A stretch of 45,532 nt of DNA from Legionella sp. Lineage in GTDB: Bacteria > Pseudomonadota > Gammaproteobacteria > Legionellales > Legionellaceae. Location of the stretch: contig PKDH01000052.1 of NCBI GenBank assembly GCA_002863045.1, forward strand, positions 1 to 45,532, written 5' to 3'. The notes beneath the pieces were generated by a model. The model was not told the origin of the DNA and did not search any database. It saw only the letters and a program-made list of their open reading frames with translations. Position 1 is the stretch's first letter, and each line of letters starts with the position of its first letter. Below are positions 34,507 to 43,572 of this stretch, piece after piece. Both the position numbers and the translations under genes were made by a program.

Positions 34507-37500
34507 TTAAATTTTACGCGAAGAGAGTGTTTTCACATCTTGATTCCTAGCGTAGGCTTCTAGAATATCTGCTACTAAATTATCTATTACACTTTCACGT
34601 GCTTTATCCTCAATTAATCCTGCCTCTGCTTTAAATAATGCTAGACGTTCTTCTATTTCTTTACCAGCTGAACCATTTGGAAAAATATTAGCTAAGAGAC
34701 GTCTCGCCTCGCTTGGACCCAAATGACGATAAAGCTGGTTACGAATGGCTGCATCTTCAGCCGTGGTACTAAATGCCCATAATTCAATCGGCCCTAAAGT
34801 GAGCGTTAGCAATTGAATGTGTACGCCATTTTTTGTCGCAAATTGTACAAGAAAAGTTGCCCCGCCCTCGCGTGGTCCATGCACACGGGTTCTTAATGCC
34901 ATTTTTGCAGTATCGGATAACCCAAAGATTTGCGTGGTTTTATCAACTGCCTGTGAAGGACCTGCATCCATAATGTAAATAGCTGTGGCAAATTCAATCA
35001 TCACTGCATCAAAATCCTCAACTGATTGCGAAAGCAACGAAATTTGTACTTTCCACTTACGGCCTTCGCGCATATCAGTAATCACTTGATTTCTTACCGC
35101 TTGAGAGCGTGATGTACGATGAAATTCATCATATACAATACGCTTAGGGTCTTCTCTGATTTCAGCAATACGATTTTTGTGATATTCCCTATAGGTTTCA
35201 GGTACCTGCCCCATGCCCTCTTCGGTTAAGTAATAATGTTTCGCCAACACATAACGTGCCAACATATACATGACTGAGGTTTGCCTATCTGCCGCATCAC
35301 CACCACTTTTAGCCACTTCATCTAAATCAAGGGATACAACCCGGGCATCACCAATATCAAAACTTGTGACTCTTGATAAAATAGAATATTCACGTACAGC
35401 ACTTGAAATCATCCTTGAAAAAGAATTAATCAGTGACTCACCTGTGGGTGCGGTTACTTTTTCATACAAATCTTCAATAGAGGCGGTGCGACAAATGGAG
35501 GCTGCATCTGCGAGTAATGGCATGGCATAGCGTTGTGCTAATAATGCTTCGTGGACAAAGCCTGCTGAATACAGCGCATCGGTCACTTCCCACCAAGTTG
35601 ATTTTGAATCTTTAACAAAACCAATTTCTTCTAAAATAATGTCTACCATTTCTTCAACGCCTGAAGAATAAGGCGCCGGATTAAACTCATCTGCCATGCT
35701 TTTATATAACTCATCAACCACCATACCTGCTAAATCTGGCATGCCATCATAAGGTTTTGCCGCACCCAGGGGGGTCGTGAGAAGAGTCAAAAAATTGACC
35801 AAAAACGAACGCTCATTTGCTGTTGGATAACGGCACCCAAGTTGCGTATCAAAAGGATTAATTGAATAATCAGGCGTCATGCGTAAACGATGATAAGCGA
35901 CTAAATGGCGCTTTGTAGCTGGCAAAGATTCTTTGAGCAGTGAAATCAAACCACTGCTGGATGGCCCAATATCAATGATGGCAATTCTTGGTAAACGCAC
36001 CAACCCACCTGACAAACACAATGCTAAATTTTGCGCATTAGATAAAACTGATTTACCTGAACCGGGTCTGGCATAGATTAAGTCAATCCAGGTTGTTTGT
36101 TGTGTTGAACCAGGCTGAAAAGGCCAGGGTTTGCCATCGGGCGTACGAAAAAGTAGCGCCCCTTTTACCCATGGAGACGCTGGGCGAGTAATAGGTAGCA
36201 TGCTAATAACTGCCGATAAGGGAGCTACTGAAGCCACAGCAGTGTTATTTAACGTGGTTGCCAACATACTTGACACAAAGCCGTTAAAAGGATCACCACA
36301 CATTTCTGACACATCGGTTGAGCCCCAGCCTTGTATTGCTTTGACCAACTCTGAATTTCGTCTTCTAAGCAAAGGTAAATCTTGCTCTCGCGCCCAGGTG
36401 GTCGCCACAACCCGAAGCTTGACAATGGTATCGTCTGTATTGATTTTTAGGTATTTAAGCAAATTGACTGAGTCACTTATCAAACGATTTTGCGCTGAAG
36501 AAAAACTTAAAATAGCCGCCAATAAGCCTTTTAATTTAATGGTATTAAGTCCCTCACTTTCTAGCAAAAATGAAATACGCCAGGGTACATGAGATGGCAA
36601 AATACGACTAAAAAGTGATACAAAGGGGCGGATGTCTTTGGGAAATAAGTCAATGTAGACCGAAGAATAAATTTTATCGCCAACTCGAACAGTCCTTAAA
36701 TCTAAATTCTCACCATCTCGAGGGATAATTTGTTTGGCCAAAGGCGGCCAGAGTAAGTCTGAGGCATCACCCTCAAAATTATTAACATTACGTGGATAAA
36801 GTCTGTCACCTGGTAAAAAGGCTTGCCAATCTTCTGCCGTAAAATCCGGGTCTGCTGACATACGAATGGCATGCAACGCATCATGAACTTCTAGTAATGA
36901 GGCAAATATATTAAGGGTTTCTAAATCATTCAAAACAGAACGCACATAAGCATCATGGGTATCACGAATTTCGGGTAAGGCGGCATGAACGGTTTGTGTG
37001 TACTTAAATGGTGGTAGCTTTTTATCTTTAATAAGTTTTGTTTTGGTTTTATTAGCAACTTTAAGCTGGTCACCAGGCAAATTAAAAGGACGCGTATACA
37101 ATACAAAATATAACTTTTCTTCAGCACAATACCGCGATAAATAATTAACCCGCTCTTTGAATAAATCAGTTAATTCGAGTTCTAAACGGTTGGCCGTGTT
37201 TTCCGCAGGAGTATAAATATTTTCAATGACTTTTCTAATGTTTTGTTTATCATGACTAAAAAAAACTTGTAAAGCATGCCCCGGCCGACCCATTGCACCT
37301 TGAAAGGCGTTATTTAATCCCTCAACTAAACGCTCAAATTCTTCTTGGCCAGCAAGAGCGGTGATGCCCTCTATTTTAATGATAGATAATAAAGAGCCAT
37401 CATGATTGACTAGTACCGTTGGGCTATCTGCTGTTTCTAAATCACAATAAGACTCGGTGGTTTGTTTTAGTGACGTACCAAGCCATGCAAAAAACGTATC

Positions 37501-37536
37501 TACTCCTTCGAAAAATGAATCAGCCCAACTTCCCAT
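34507..37536 (-). CDS. dotO: Dot/Icm ATPase DotO (IcmB)
   Basis: DotO is the VirB4-like ATPase at the cytoplasmic base of the type IVB system, where with DotB it powers assembly and effector transfer. The 1009-residue product has family length. Visible motifs are Walker A YARPGSGKSVLSNAQ (about 489-503) and Walker B KRIVYDEFHRTSR (about 797-809), with LSQSVEDFD about 37 residues further. There is no signal peptide. It is the last dot/icm gene of this block, 86 bases after dotN and directly before the minor-pilin operon. Confidence 0.97.
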   Translation of the reverse strand: MGSWADSFFEGVDTFFAWLGTSLKQTTESYCDLETADSPTVLVNHDGSLLSIIKIEGITALAGQEEFERLVEGLNNAFQGAMGRPGHALQVFFSHDKQNIRKVIENIYTPAENTANRLELELTDLFKERVNYLSRYCAEEKLYFVLYTRPFNLPGDQLKVANKTKTKLIKDKKLPPFKYTQTVHAALPEIRDTHDAYVRSVLNDLETLNIFASLLEVHDALHAIRMSADPDFTAEDWQAFLPGDRLYPRNVNNFEGDASDLLWPPLAKQIIPRDGENLDLRTVRVGDKIYSSVYIDLFPKDIRPFVSLFSRILPSHVPWRISFLLESEGLNTIKLKGLLAAILSFSSAQNRLISDSVNLLKYLKINTDDTIVKLRVVATTWAREQDLPLLRRRNSELVKAIQGWGSTDVSEMCGDPFNGFVSSMLATTLNNTAVASVAPLSAVISMLPITRPASPWVKGALLFRTPDGKPWPFQPGSTQQTTWIDLIYARPGSGKSVLSNAQNLALCLSGGLVRLPRIAIIDIGPSSSGLISLLKESLPATKRHLVAYHRLRMTPDYSINPFDTQLGCRYPTANERSFLVNFLTLLTTPLGAAKPYDGMPDLAGMVVDELYKSMADEFNPAPYSSGVEEMVDIILEEIGFVKDSKSTWWEVTDALYSAGFVHEALLAQRYAMPLLADAASICRTASIEDLYEKVTAPTGESLINSFSRMISSAVREYSILSRVTSFDIGDARVVSLDLDEVAKSGGDAADRQTSVMYMLARYVLAKHYYLTEEGMGQVPETYREYHKNRIAEIREDPKRIVYDEFHRTSRSQAVRNQVITDMREGRKWKVQISLLSQSVEDFDAVMIEFATAIYIMDAGPSQAVDKTTQIFGLSDTAKMALRTRVHGPREGGATFLVQFATKNGVHIQLLTLTLGPIELWAFSTTAEDAAIRNQLYRHLGPSEARRLLANIFPNGSAGKEIEERLALFKAEAGLIEDKARESVIDNLVADILEAYARNQDVKTLSSRKI

Positions 37537-37622
37537 ACCATTTCCCTAGTTAAAATACTTGAATAAAATAATTGATCAGCTTTTAAACATCACCAAGTTA
37601 TATATTTTTTAGTTTTAATAAG

Positions 37623-38258
37623 TCATTCCTTTTGCTGACTCATTTCTTTTAAAGCGCTCATAGCCCAGCTTTCTATTTGTTTACGAAATTTTGCTCGCGA
37701 AGGTAGCAGACGAATGGACTCAAACAGTTTTTTAGCTTTATCTGTACCTGCAATATCAGAGTCAATCATTAACTGCCCTAAAATCGCTGGATCACTTGTG
37801 CCTTCGCCTAATTTTTCTTCCACTGCTTGAGCGCGAAATTTAAAATTACGGTAAATTTCCTGTGCACTCATCTTATAACCTGTATCATTAGTGATAGCAC
37901 AAAATAGCACATGACATAAACTATTTAGTTCAGTTTGAGAAAGTTCAGGCAAATAAATAAGCGTACCACCGCCATATCCACCCACCCCCACTGACTCAAT
38001 AAAAAAACATTGCGCGCAAAAACAGCAGGCTGTTACCATATTAGCTAATTTATTATGCGTAAAATCACCATCTAAATTGACAATATCTTGAAACAACTTT
38101 GCCTGAAAACCACAAAATTGACAGGTATAGCTATCTCTTTTAAATACCTTTAATTCAAATGCTTTAAATCGGGGATCAGCTTTTCTTGCAGAATAAAGCC
38201 GCCAAGCTCCAGGAGTAGCTTGTAACATAAGAGCTTGGCGTTGTTTATGCTCATCCAT
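37623..38258 (-). CDS. dotN: Dot/Icm coupling-complex protein DotN (IcmJ)
   Basis: DotN is a cytoplasmic zinc-binding subunit of the DotL-DotM-DotN coupling complex that receives effectors. The 211-residue product carries the cysteine sets YTCQFCGF (Cys46, Cys49) and TACCFCAQCF (Cys78, 79, 81, 84), an HNH-like zinc site, and the family start AWRLYSARKADPRFKAFE. The order dotP-dotN-dotO matches Legionella and Coxiella. Confidence 0.95.
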   Translation of the reverse strand: MDEHKQRQALMLQATPGAWRLYSARKADPRFKAFELKVFKRDSYTCQFCGFQAKLFQDIVNLDGDFTHNKLANMVTACCFCAQCFFIESVGVGGYGGGTLIYLPELSQTELNSLCHVLFCAITNDTGYKMSAQEIYRNFKFRAQAVEEKLGEGTSDPAILGQLMIDSDIAGTDKAKKLFESIRLLPSRAKFRKQIESWAMSALKEMSQQKE

Positions 38259-38287
38259 AACTTATTTACAAAATATTTTCATTATTT

Positions 38288-38686
38288 TTAACTACCCGTG
38301 CTAAATACAGTACCTGAGGGTCCTGCAGTTTCAGCACCTGAGCCAAATATTGTTTCACCACTAACACCTAACACAGATGGTAAGAATAATAAGGCAGCGG
38401 CAATAAATACCAGTGCTATGGGTGTGCCAATTGGAACTTGAGTTGGATTATCTTTATGCTGCTTAAATTTCATGACCGCCCCAATTGAAAATGCCATTCC
38501 AGCTAGATAAGACCCAGCCGTAATAAGTTTGGTCAAAGAAGTAAACGAACCGGTAATGGTTGAAGCAACACTGCCTAACGACATATTACTTGACTTACCA
38601 ACCGCATATGATGCGTTAGTCAATAAAAACAACATCCAACCCAGATTAACACTCATTTTTTTACAGAAATTTAAGTATTTTTTCAC
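38288..38686 (-). CDS. dotP: Dot/Icm membrane protein DotP (IcmD), downstream copy
   Basis: This 132-residue inner-membrane protein has a signal-like N-terminus and two hydrophobic helices (ITAGSYLAGMAFSIGAVM and PIALVFIAAALLFLPSVLG) joined by KFKQHKDNPTQVPIGT, characteristic of DotP/IcmD. It is one of two tandem copies. From LGSVAS to the C-terminus it differs from the other copy at only about nine positions, but the N-terminal 30 residues are unrelated and the synonymous bases differ widely. Both copies therefore look functional and selected. Confidence 0.93.
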   Translation of the reverse strand: MKKYLNFCKKMSVNLGWMLFLLTNASYAVGKSSNMSLGSVASTITGSFTSLTKLITAGSYLAGMAFSIGAVMKFKQHKDNPTQVPIGTPIALVFIAAALLFLPSVLGVSGETIFGSGAETAGPSGTVFSTGS

Positions 38687-38717
38687 ATTTCTTCCTTATT
38701 TAAGCATTAAAAAATTA

Positions 38718-39104
38718 TTAAGATGTTGTAAATACCGTACCAGAAGGCCCTGCAGTTTTAGCACCTGAACCGAATATTGTTTCACCACTTACACCTAAGA
38801 CAGAAGGCAAGAACAATAAAGCTGCGGCAATAAATACTAAGGCGATGGGCGTACCGATTGGAATTTGGGTCGGATTATCTTTATGTTGCTTAAATTTCAT
38901 AATTGCACCAATTGAAAAAGCCAAACCCGCAAGATAAGAACCGGCGGTAATCAATTTTGTTAACTGTTCAAAAGAACCCGTTATGGTTGATGCTACACCA
39001 CCTAAAGTTAACGTTGTATCAGCGTATACCAAACTTAAATGTAGTAACCCTAATAGAATGACTATTTTTTTTAATAGATATTTAGAACGCTTACCTAAAA
39101 TCAT
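38718..39104 (-). CDS. dotP: Dot/Icm membrane protein DotP (IcmD), upstream copy
   Basis: The 128-residue second copy has its own N-terminal hydrophobic segment (IVILLGLLHLSLVYA) and the same mature region as its neighbour, with EQ instead of TS in SFxxLTKL, I for V in two places, and K for E near the end. The genes are 31 bases apart on the same strand. In described Dot/Icm loci I know a single icmD at this site. The closeness of the proteins against the divergent DNA points to an old duplication kept by purifying selection, or to partial gene conversion. Confidence 0.93.
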   Translation of the reverse strand: MILGKRSKYLLKKIVILLGLLHLSLVYADTTLTLGGVASTITGSFEQLTKLITAGSYLAGLAFSIGAIMKFKQHKDNPTQIPIGTPIALVFIAAALLFLPSVLGVSGETIFGSGAKTAGPSGTVFTTS

Positions 39105-39185
39105 TTTTTCCCCATAAAAAGCCGTTATAGAATGAATATGTTATCTACTACATACAAGAATAGCCATGCTTATTTTATATTTATC

Positions 39186-39764
39186 TTAAGAACCTGGACC
39201 ATACAAAGTGTTATCTATAATTTGTAAAGTTAAAACAATATTCATTGCTAATACACCACCAAATACATGCATCATGCCTTTACCTAAGTTACCCGGCTGC
39301 TGCCCAGTACCTGAAGATTTGGCAATTAATACCCAACCTCTTACAAAAGCAATTAAACCAATCACCTGAATGATAATAGATAACCCTTTTCCTACCATAC
39401 TATTACTGCCAAATAGCGTATTAATGGTTTGATTTTGGCTATCAACAGCTTGATATTGCAAAATACTTGATGAACCAAATGTCGTATTAAGCACAATAGC
39501 AAGTCCTGTGGGAAAATAAACAAACACTGCACCAACGACTAAATAAGCAAGTGATTCTTTAAGGTTGCCATGATTAGACATCATTGCGCGTGATTCACCC
39601 AGACTTTTTAAACTCAAAATCGCTTTAAATATAAAACTTAAACCAATAAGATAGGCAAGACCCGTAACTAATTTTTCTATTGGTACAAGGCTTGTGGCAA
39701 TATTATTGATGATGCTAATGTTTTCAGCTATCCATCCTGTTAAGCCACCAGTATTAGGTTCCAT
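39186..39764 (-). CDS. dotE: Dot/Icm membrane protein DotE (IcmC)
   Basis: DotE is a small polytopic inner-membrane protein of the T4BSS. The 192-residue product has about four hydrophobic helices: SLVPIEKLVTGLAYLIGLSF, LAYLVVGAVFVYFPTGLAIV, GLSIIIQVIGLIAFVRGWVL and MMHVFGGVLAMNIVLTL. SGTGQQPGN lies between the last two. It sits between dotF and dotP as in Legionella. The first two helices share layout with DotP, consistent with a distant common origin. Confidence 0.94.
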   Translation of the reverse strand: MEPNTGGLTGWIAENISIINNIATSLVPIEKLVTGLAYLIGLSFIFKAILSLKSLGESRAMMSNHGNLKESLAYLVVGAVFVYFPTGLAIVLNTTFGSSSILQYQAVDSQNQTINTLFGSNSMVGKGLSIIIQVIGLIAFVRGWVLIAKSSGTGQQPGNLGKGMMHVFGGVLAMNIVLTLQIIDNTLYGPGS

Positions 39765-39771
39765 AATTAAT

Positions 39772-40548
39772 TCAGCTATCTTGCTGGCTAAAACGAATCA
39801 CTCTACCTGAGCTGGTTAAAATTCTGCCTTGAGTCGAATCAATCAATTTGACCATACCATACCCCTTGATATTTGTACCTTCACTGACAGTAAGTGTAGA
39901 CCCGTTTGCCGCAATTAACCATGCACGACCAGGAATGACAGCTTTGATATAATAACTTTCTTTAGGTTTAGCTTTATCTCGTGATGCTAGTTTTTTAGAT
40001 ACATTAGCCCGAAATACTAAAAGCTTTTCAATTTCATGGGATTGACTATCCAATTTTGTTACAGTATCGCTTAAAGTTTGCTCAAGATTTTGCAACTGTT
40101 GCGATACAGCAGCCAAATTTTGATTAATCTGGTTAAGTTGGTAAGACGTTGCTGTTATATTATCATTCATTGTGGCATTTTTAGTTTCTAACGCAGCGAC
40201 TTTTTGCTGTAGTGTCGTCATGTTGTTATCAGATACCTGGGAAAATGTTGGATTAGTTTTAGCATCATTTTGAGGCGCTGCAGTGAAGGGCTTGGCTTGC
40301 GAGGGTCGGGATATAACAGCGGCTGAATTAGATACTGTTTTCTTGGATACAAACCCACTAATAATCTTATAAAAAACCATGGCTATAATCACAATTGCTA
40401 CAGCAATGGCAGCATTCCTAATGACTGTATTATCTTTGGGTGGTTCGGTTGTGGCTTGATAGGGCTCTGCTACGTCCTTTTCTTCAAGGGCATCAGACGA
40501 TAGAGCATCAATATCCGCAAATTCATATTCATCATTGTTATCTGCCAT
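39772..40548 (-). CDS. dotF: Dot/Icm core protein DotF (IcmG)
   Basis: DotF is a bitopic inner-membrane protein of the Dot/Icm core, reported to bind effectors. The 258-residue product has an acidic cytoplasmic N-terminus (about 1-45), a transmembrane helix at about 46-68 (AAIAVAIVIIAMVFYKIISG), a low-complexity linker, a coiled coil at about 110-185, and a small C-terminal beta domain (IPGRAWLIAANGSTLTVSEG). It starts 17 bases after the dotG stop. Confidence 0.94.
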   Translation of the reverse strand: MADNNDEYEFADIDALSSDALEEKDVAEPYQATTEPPKDNTVIRNAAIAVAIVIIAMVFYKIISGFVSKKTVSNSAAVISRPSQAKPFTAAPQNDAKTNPTFSQVSDNNMTTLQQKVAALETKNATMNDNITATSYQLNQINQNLAAVSQQLQNLEQTLSDTVTKLDSQSHEIEKLLVFRANVSKKLASRDKAKPKESYYIKAVIPGRAWLIAANGSTLTVSEGTNIKGYGMVKLIDSTQGRILTSSGRVIRFSQQDS

Positions 40549-40565
40549 TTTATACCTTCTTAACT

Positions 40566-43500
40566 TTATTGAAGTGACTGCACGTCTTGAGTGAACAAAA
40601 CACCAATTCCAGTACCGCTATAAACCTCAACAGTGGTGGGTGTATTAAATTGTTGTTGAGCTACCTGACCCCAGGCTTTACCAACAGTGGCCAAACCAAT
40701 CACGGCATTTTCTAAAGCCGAGCGTCCAATACCATTTTGCACAGTGATATTATCACCACCCCCTGTGCCACCAATGGTCACAGTCGTATCAGCTGATTGA
40801 AAAGCATTACCAAAACCTTCTAAAAATGATGACGCAAATAATGAACCATAACGCAGCAGATAATGGTGATCGGCAGTACTCGCAAGGGCTGTGCGTGCGG
40901 TATTTGCATCAATGGCCACCGCATTAATGGAAGCGGTTTTATTAGCACCCGGAACAGATATCGTATTAAACGATATGATCATTTTATCAGCATTGGTTGG
41001 CAGCGTAAAACTGCCTATTAATTTAGCATTCTTATATTTGCCTGTAACAATGGTGGCTAGAATAGGACCTGGTTCATCACTATTAACAGATGTATCAATC
41101 ACAGCAAATAAAATATCTCCTGTTTTAATCAATGCCTTACCTGAAGATTTAATCATAGAAGTGCTACCATTAGCTGCATTATTTCTGACAGTTGATGGAT
41201 TCGAGCCATTTGCGTAGCTCTTGGTTTTGTCTACTGGCCCGACAATATACATCTGGGCTGAAACTTTCTTCCAATCACTTATCATCTGGCTTGCTGCAGA
41301 TTGCATCTTGGCGGTATATTGCTGAACTTTTTGCTGATATTTTTGGTCAACCATTTGTTGATTTTGTTTATCTAAAATATTATTTAGTTTTTGGGCATTT
41401 GCAGAAGCTAACGTCCTATCTTTATTTTGAAAGGGATTAGGAATAGCCGATGGATTCATATTGGCCATTGATTTGGATGCATCAGTATAACCCTCTGGGT
41501 TTAATTTGATACCGGCAGCTTGTAATTGACCATCTGTAAATCCAGCATTTTTTAAATCTTGCGTACTAAAACCAGCATTTTGTAAAGATTTTGCGCTAAA
41601 CCCTGCTTGTTTTAAAGCTTCTGCGCTAAACCCGGCATTTTTTAAATCTTTGGCACTAAATCCGGCGTTTTTTAATTCCATAGCACTAAAACCGGCATCT
41701 TTAAGTGCTTTGGCACTAAACCCGGCATCTCGTAATTGACTAGCACTAAAGCCTGCGGCCTTTAATTGACTAGCACTAAACCCGGCATCTCGTAATTGAC
41801 GCGCACTAAAGCCTGCAGCTTTTAATTGTGCCGCACTAAAGCCGGCGTTTTTTAACTCCGCCGCACTAAATCCTGCATCTCTTAACTCTGCTGCTGTATA
41901 ACCTGCAGCTTTCATTTGACTGGCACTGCACCCTAAAGTTTTTCTAATAGTTAAAGCTGAGACTCCAGCACTACGAGCTGCTGCCAGGGAAGCTTGGCTA
42001 CAATCTTCTTGACGACCCTTGGCGATTAAATCAGCGGGGTTAGCGCCTGCTTGAGTAAGTTCTTGAGGCGTAAAACCAATGGACTGTAAGGTTTGTGGTG
42101 AAAAACCTGCTGCCAATAAGTCTTTAGCATTAAACCCTGCTGCTTTTAATTGTGCCGCGCTACAACCATTTAATTGATGAATTTTTTGAGCTGAAACACC
42201 TTGTTGACGTAATAATTTTAATTGGTTTATGTCACATCCGGCTGCACGAATTGACTCATCATTGGGTTTAATAGCGGTAATTTGCTCAGGACTAAAACCT
42301 GCTTGTGTTAAGTTTTTGTTGCTAAAGCCTGCGTCTTTTAAAGCTTGCGCACTGCAGTCTGCATATTTTTTAATTTCACGCGCACTCACACCTGCAAGCC
42401 GCTCATTTGTTAAAGCCGCTTTACTGCAACCAGCATTTTTAACATCTTGCGGCGTAATCCCAGGTGGTAGTTGCGCTTGCGCTTGTGCAATTTGCGCAGG
42501 TGTAAAACCTGCATCCGCTAACTCTTTCGGGCTAAAACCGGCATTTAATAAATCCCGGGCTGAAAACCCTGCTTGTTTTAATTGAGCTGGCGAAAACCCT
42601 GCTTTTTTTAATTCAGCGGCCGTAAATCCTGCAGCCTTAAGTTCTTTAGCATTATAACCTGCTGCTTTTAATTGAGCCGCGCTACAACCACTAATACGTC
42701 GGATGGCTGCGGCCGTGACCCCAGCTTGTCTTAATTTAGCTAAACTTTGTGCATCACACCCAGCACGTCGTACATCAGCGGCTGTGATACCATTTGGTAG
42801 ACCGCCTGCTTTGGCTATTTCTGGGTCTGAAAATCCAGCCCCTTTTAATTCGCCATCACTAAAGCCACCCTCTTTCATTTGCTCTGCAGTAAAGCCTGCA
42901 TTTTTAACCTCACAAGCATTAAAGCCACACTGTCGCAATTCACCGGCTGAATAGCCATTGTCTTTTAACTGCCGTACGCTAACGCCGGATGCTTTTAATT
43001 CTTTACATGCACACACGGTTTTTAATAAACGCAGCGAATACCCATCATCTTTTAATTGTATGCAAGAGCATACTTTTTTCACATCCGATAACGTTGCACC
43101 CTGCTCTAAAACTTGGGCTACTGCCGTTTTACTACAGTTATTATCTTTTAGTTGCTGCAGCCATTGAGTTTTTATGTCACCACCTTGGGTTTCACGAGTA
43201 AGCGCTGAAAAGCCAACCCCGGTTTGCCCCGTTTTTGGTTGTAGAATATTCACCCCACTACCCACCGATTGTGAACGAATAATGGTTGGTATCGCACTTT
43301 GACCAGTTTTAAGCGCGCTACTGGCTTGACTAACATTTTGCGCTTCTTGAAGCTTGGCATATTCAGCCGTAGGGTCAAGCGCACCCGGAATAGAACGAAT
43401 GCCTGCCGGAGCATTCGCAAGGCTTGAATCAGCCGCGCTTTTGTTACTGCTAAAAAATTTTGTAAGGCCTATAATAATGGCTACTAGCATAATAATGGCC

Positions 43501-43571
43501 GTAAAAACGATAATGACCCGTGAGCGGGTATTGGTAAACAGCATTTTAATATTTTCTTTTTTTTGCGCCAT
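40566..43571 (-). CDS. dotG: Dot/Icm core channel protein DotG (IcmE)
   Basis: DotG spans the periplasm and, through its VirB10-like C-terminus, joins DotC, DotD and DotH in the outer part of the machine. From the ATG at 43571 the product is 1001 residues. It has a transmembrane helix at about 18-38, a central domain of about fifty ten-residue repeats (consensus AGFSAxxLKx, residues about 140-690), a Q-rich segment, and the C-terminal TrbI/VirB10-like domain ending TGIGVLFTQDVQSLQ. The frame is open to 43670, but that part lies inside dotH; the ATG 1 base after the dotH stop has GGAAGG ahead of it. Length is near that of the Legionella protein. Confidence 0.96.
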   Translation of the reverse strand: MAQKKENIKMLFTNTRSRVIIVFTAIIMLVAIIIGLTKFFSSNKSAADSSLANAPAGIRSIPGALDPTAEYAKLQEAQNVSQASSALKTGQSAIPTIIRSQSVGSGVNILQPKTGQTGVGFSALTRETQGGDIKTQWLQQLKDNNCSKTAVAQVLEQGATLSDVKKVCSCIQLKDDGYSLRLLKTVCACKELKASGVSVRQLKDNGYSAGELRQCGFNACEVKNAGFTAEQMKEGGFSDGELKGAGFSDPEIAKAGGLPNGITAADVRRAGCDAQSLAKLRQAGVTAAAIRRISGCSAAQLKAAGYNAKELKAAGFTAAELKKAGFSPAQLKQAGFSARDLLNAGFSPKELADAGFTPAQIAQAQAQLPPGITPQDVKNAGCSKAALTNERLAGVSAREIKKYADCSAQALKDAGFSNKNLTQAGFSPEQITAIKPNDESIRAAGCDINQLKLLRQQGVSAQKIHQLNGCSAAQLKAAGFNAKDLLAAGFSPQTLQSIGFTPQELTQAGANPADLIAKGRQEDCSQASLAAARSAGVSALTIRKTLGCSASQMKAAGYTAAELRDAGFSAAELKNAGFSAAQLKAAGFSARQLRDAGFSASQLKAAGFSASQLRDAGFSAKALKDAGFSAMELKNAGFSAKDLKNAGFSAEALKQAGFSAKSLQNAGFSTQDLKNAGFTDGQLQAAGIKLNPEGYTDASKSMANMNPSAIPNPFQNKDRTLASANAQKLNNILDKQNQQMVDQKYQQKVQQYTAKMQSAASQMISDWKKVSAQMYIVGPVDKTKSYANGSNPSTVRNNAANGSTSMIKSSGKALIKTGDILFAVIDTSVNSDEPGPILATIVTGKYKNAKLIGSFTLPTNADKMIISFNTISVPGANKTASINAVAIDANTARTALASTADHHYLLRYGSLFASSFLEGFGNAFQSADTTVTIGGTGGGDNITVQNGIGRSALENAVIGLATVGKAWGQVAQQQFNTPTTVEVYSGTGIGVLFTQDVQSLQ
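41500..43160 (-). repeat. In-gene 30-bp repeat array of dotG
   Basis: The array encodes about fifty units of ten residues. At least four longer blocks share a pattern with GC, then about 13 residues, GV, then a second GC or DC, followed by runs of AGFS units. The final uninterrupted run at about 41511-41935 has fourteen units and is the most uniform in DNA, so length change by slippage or recombination is likely there. Confidence 0.9.
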
Positions 43572-43572
43572 C

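Noticed and set aside
41500..43160. CRISPR-like regular 30-bp periodicity
   Set aside because: There are no unique spacers; the units are contiguous codons of dotG in frame.
42229..43201. Several open frames antisense to dotG
   Set aside because: They arise because the 30-bp repeats lack stops on the opposite strand; they encode low-complexity Ala/Pro/Ser-rich strings that mirror the array.
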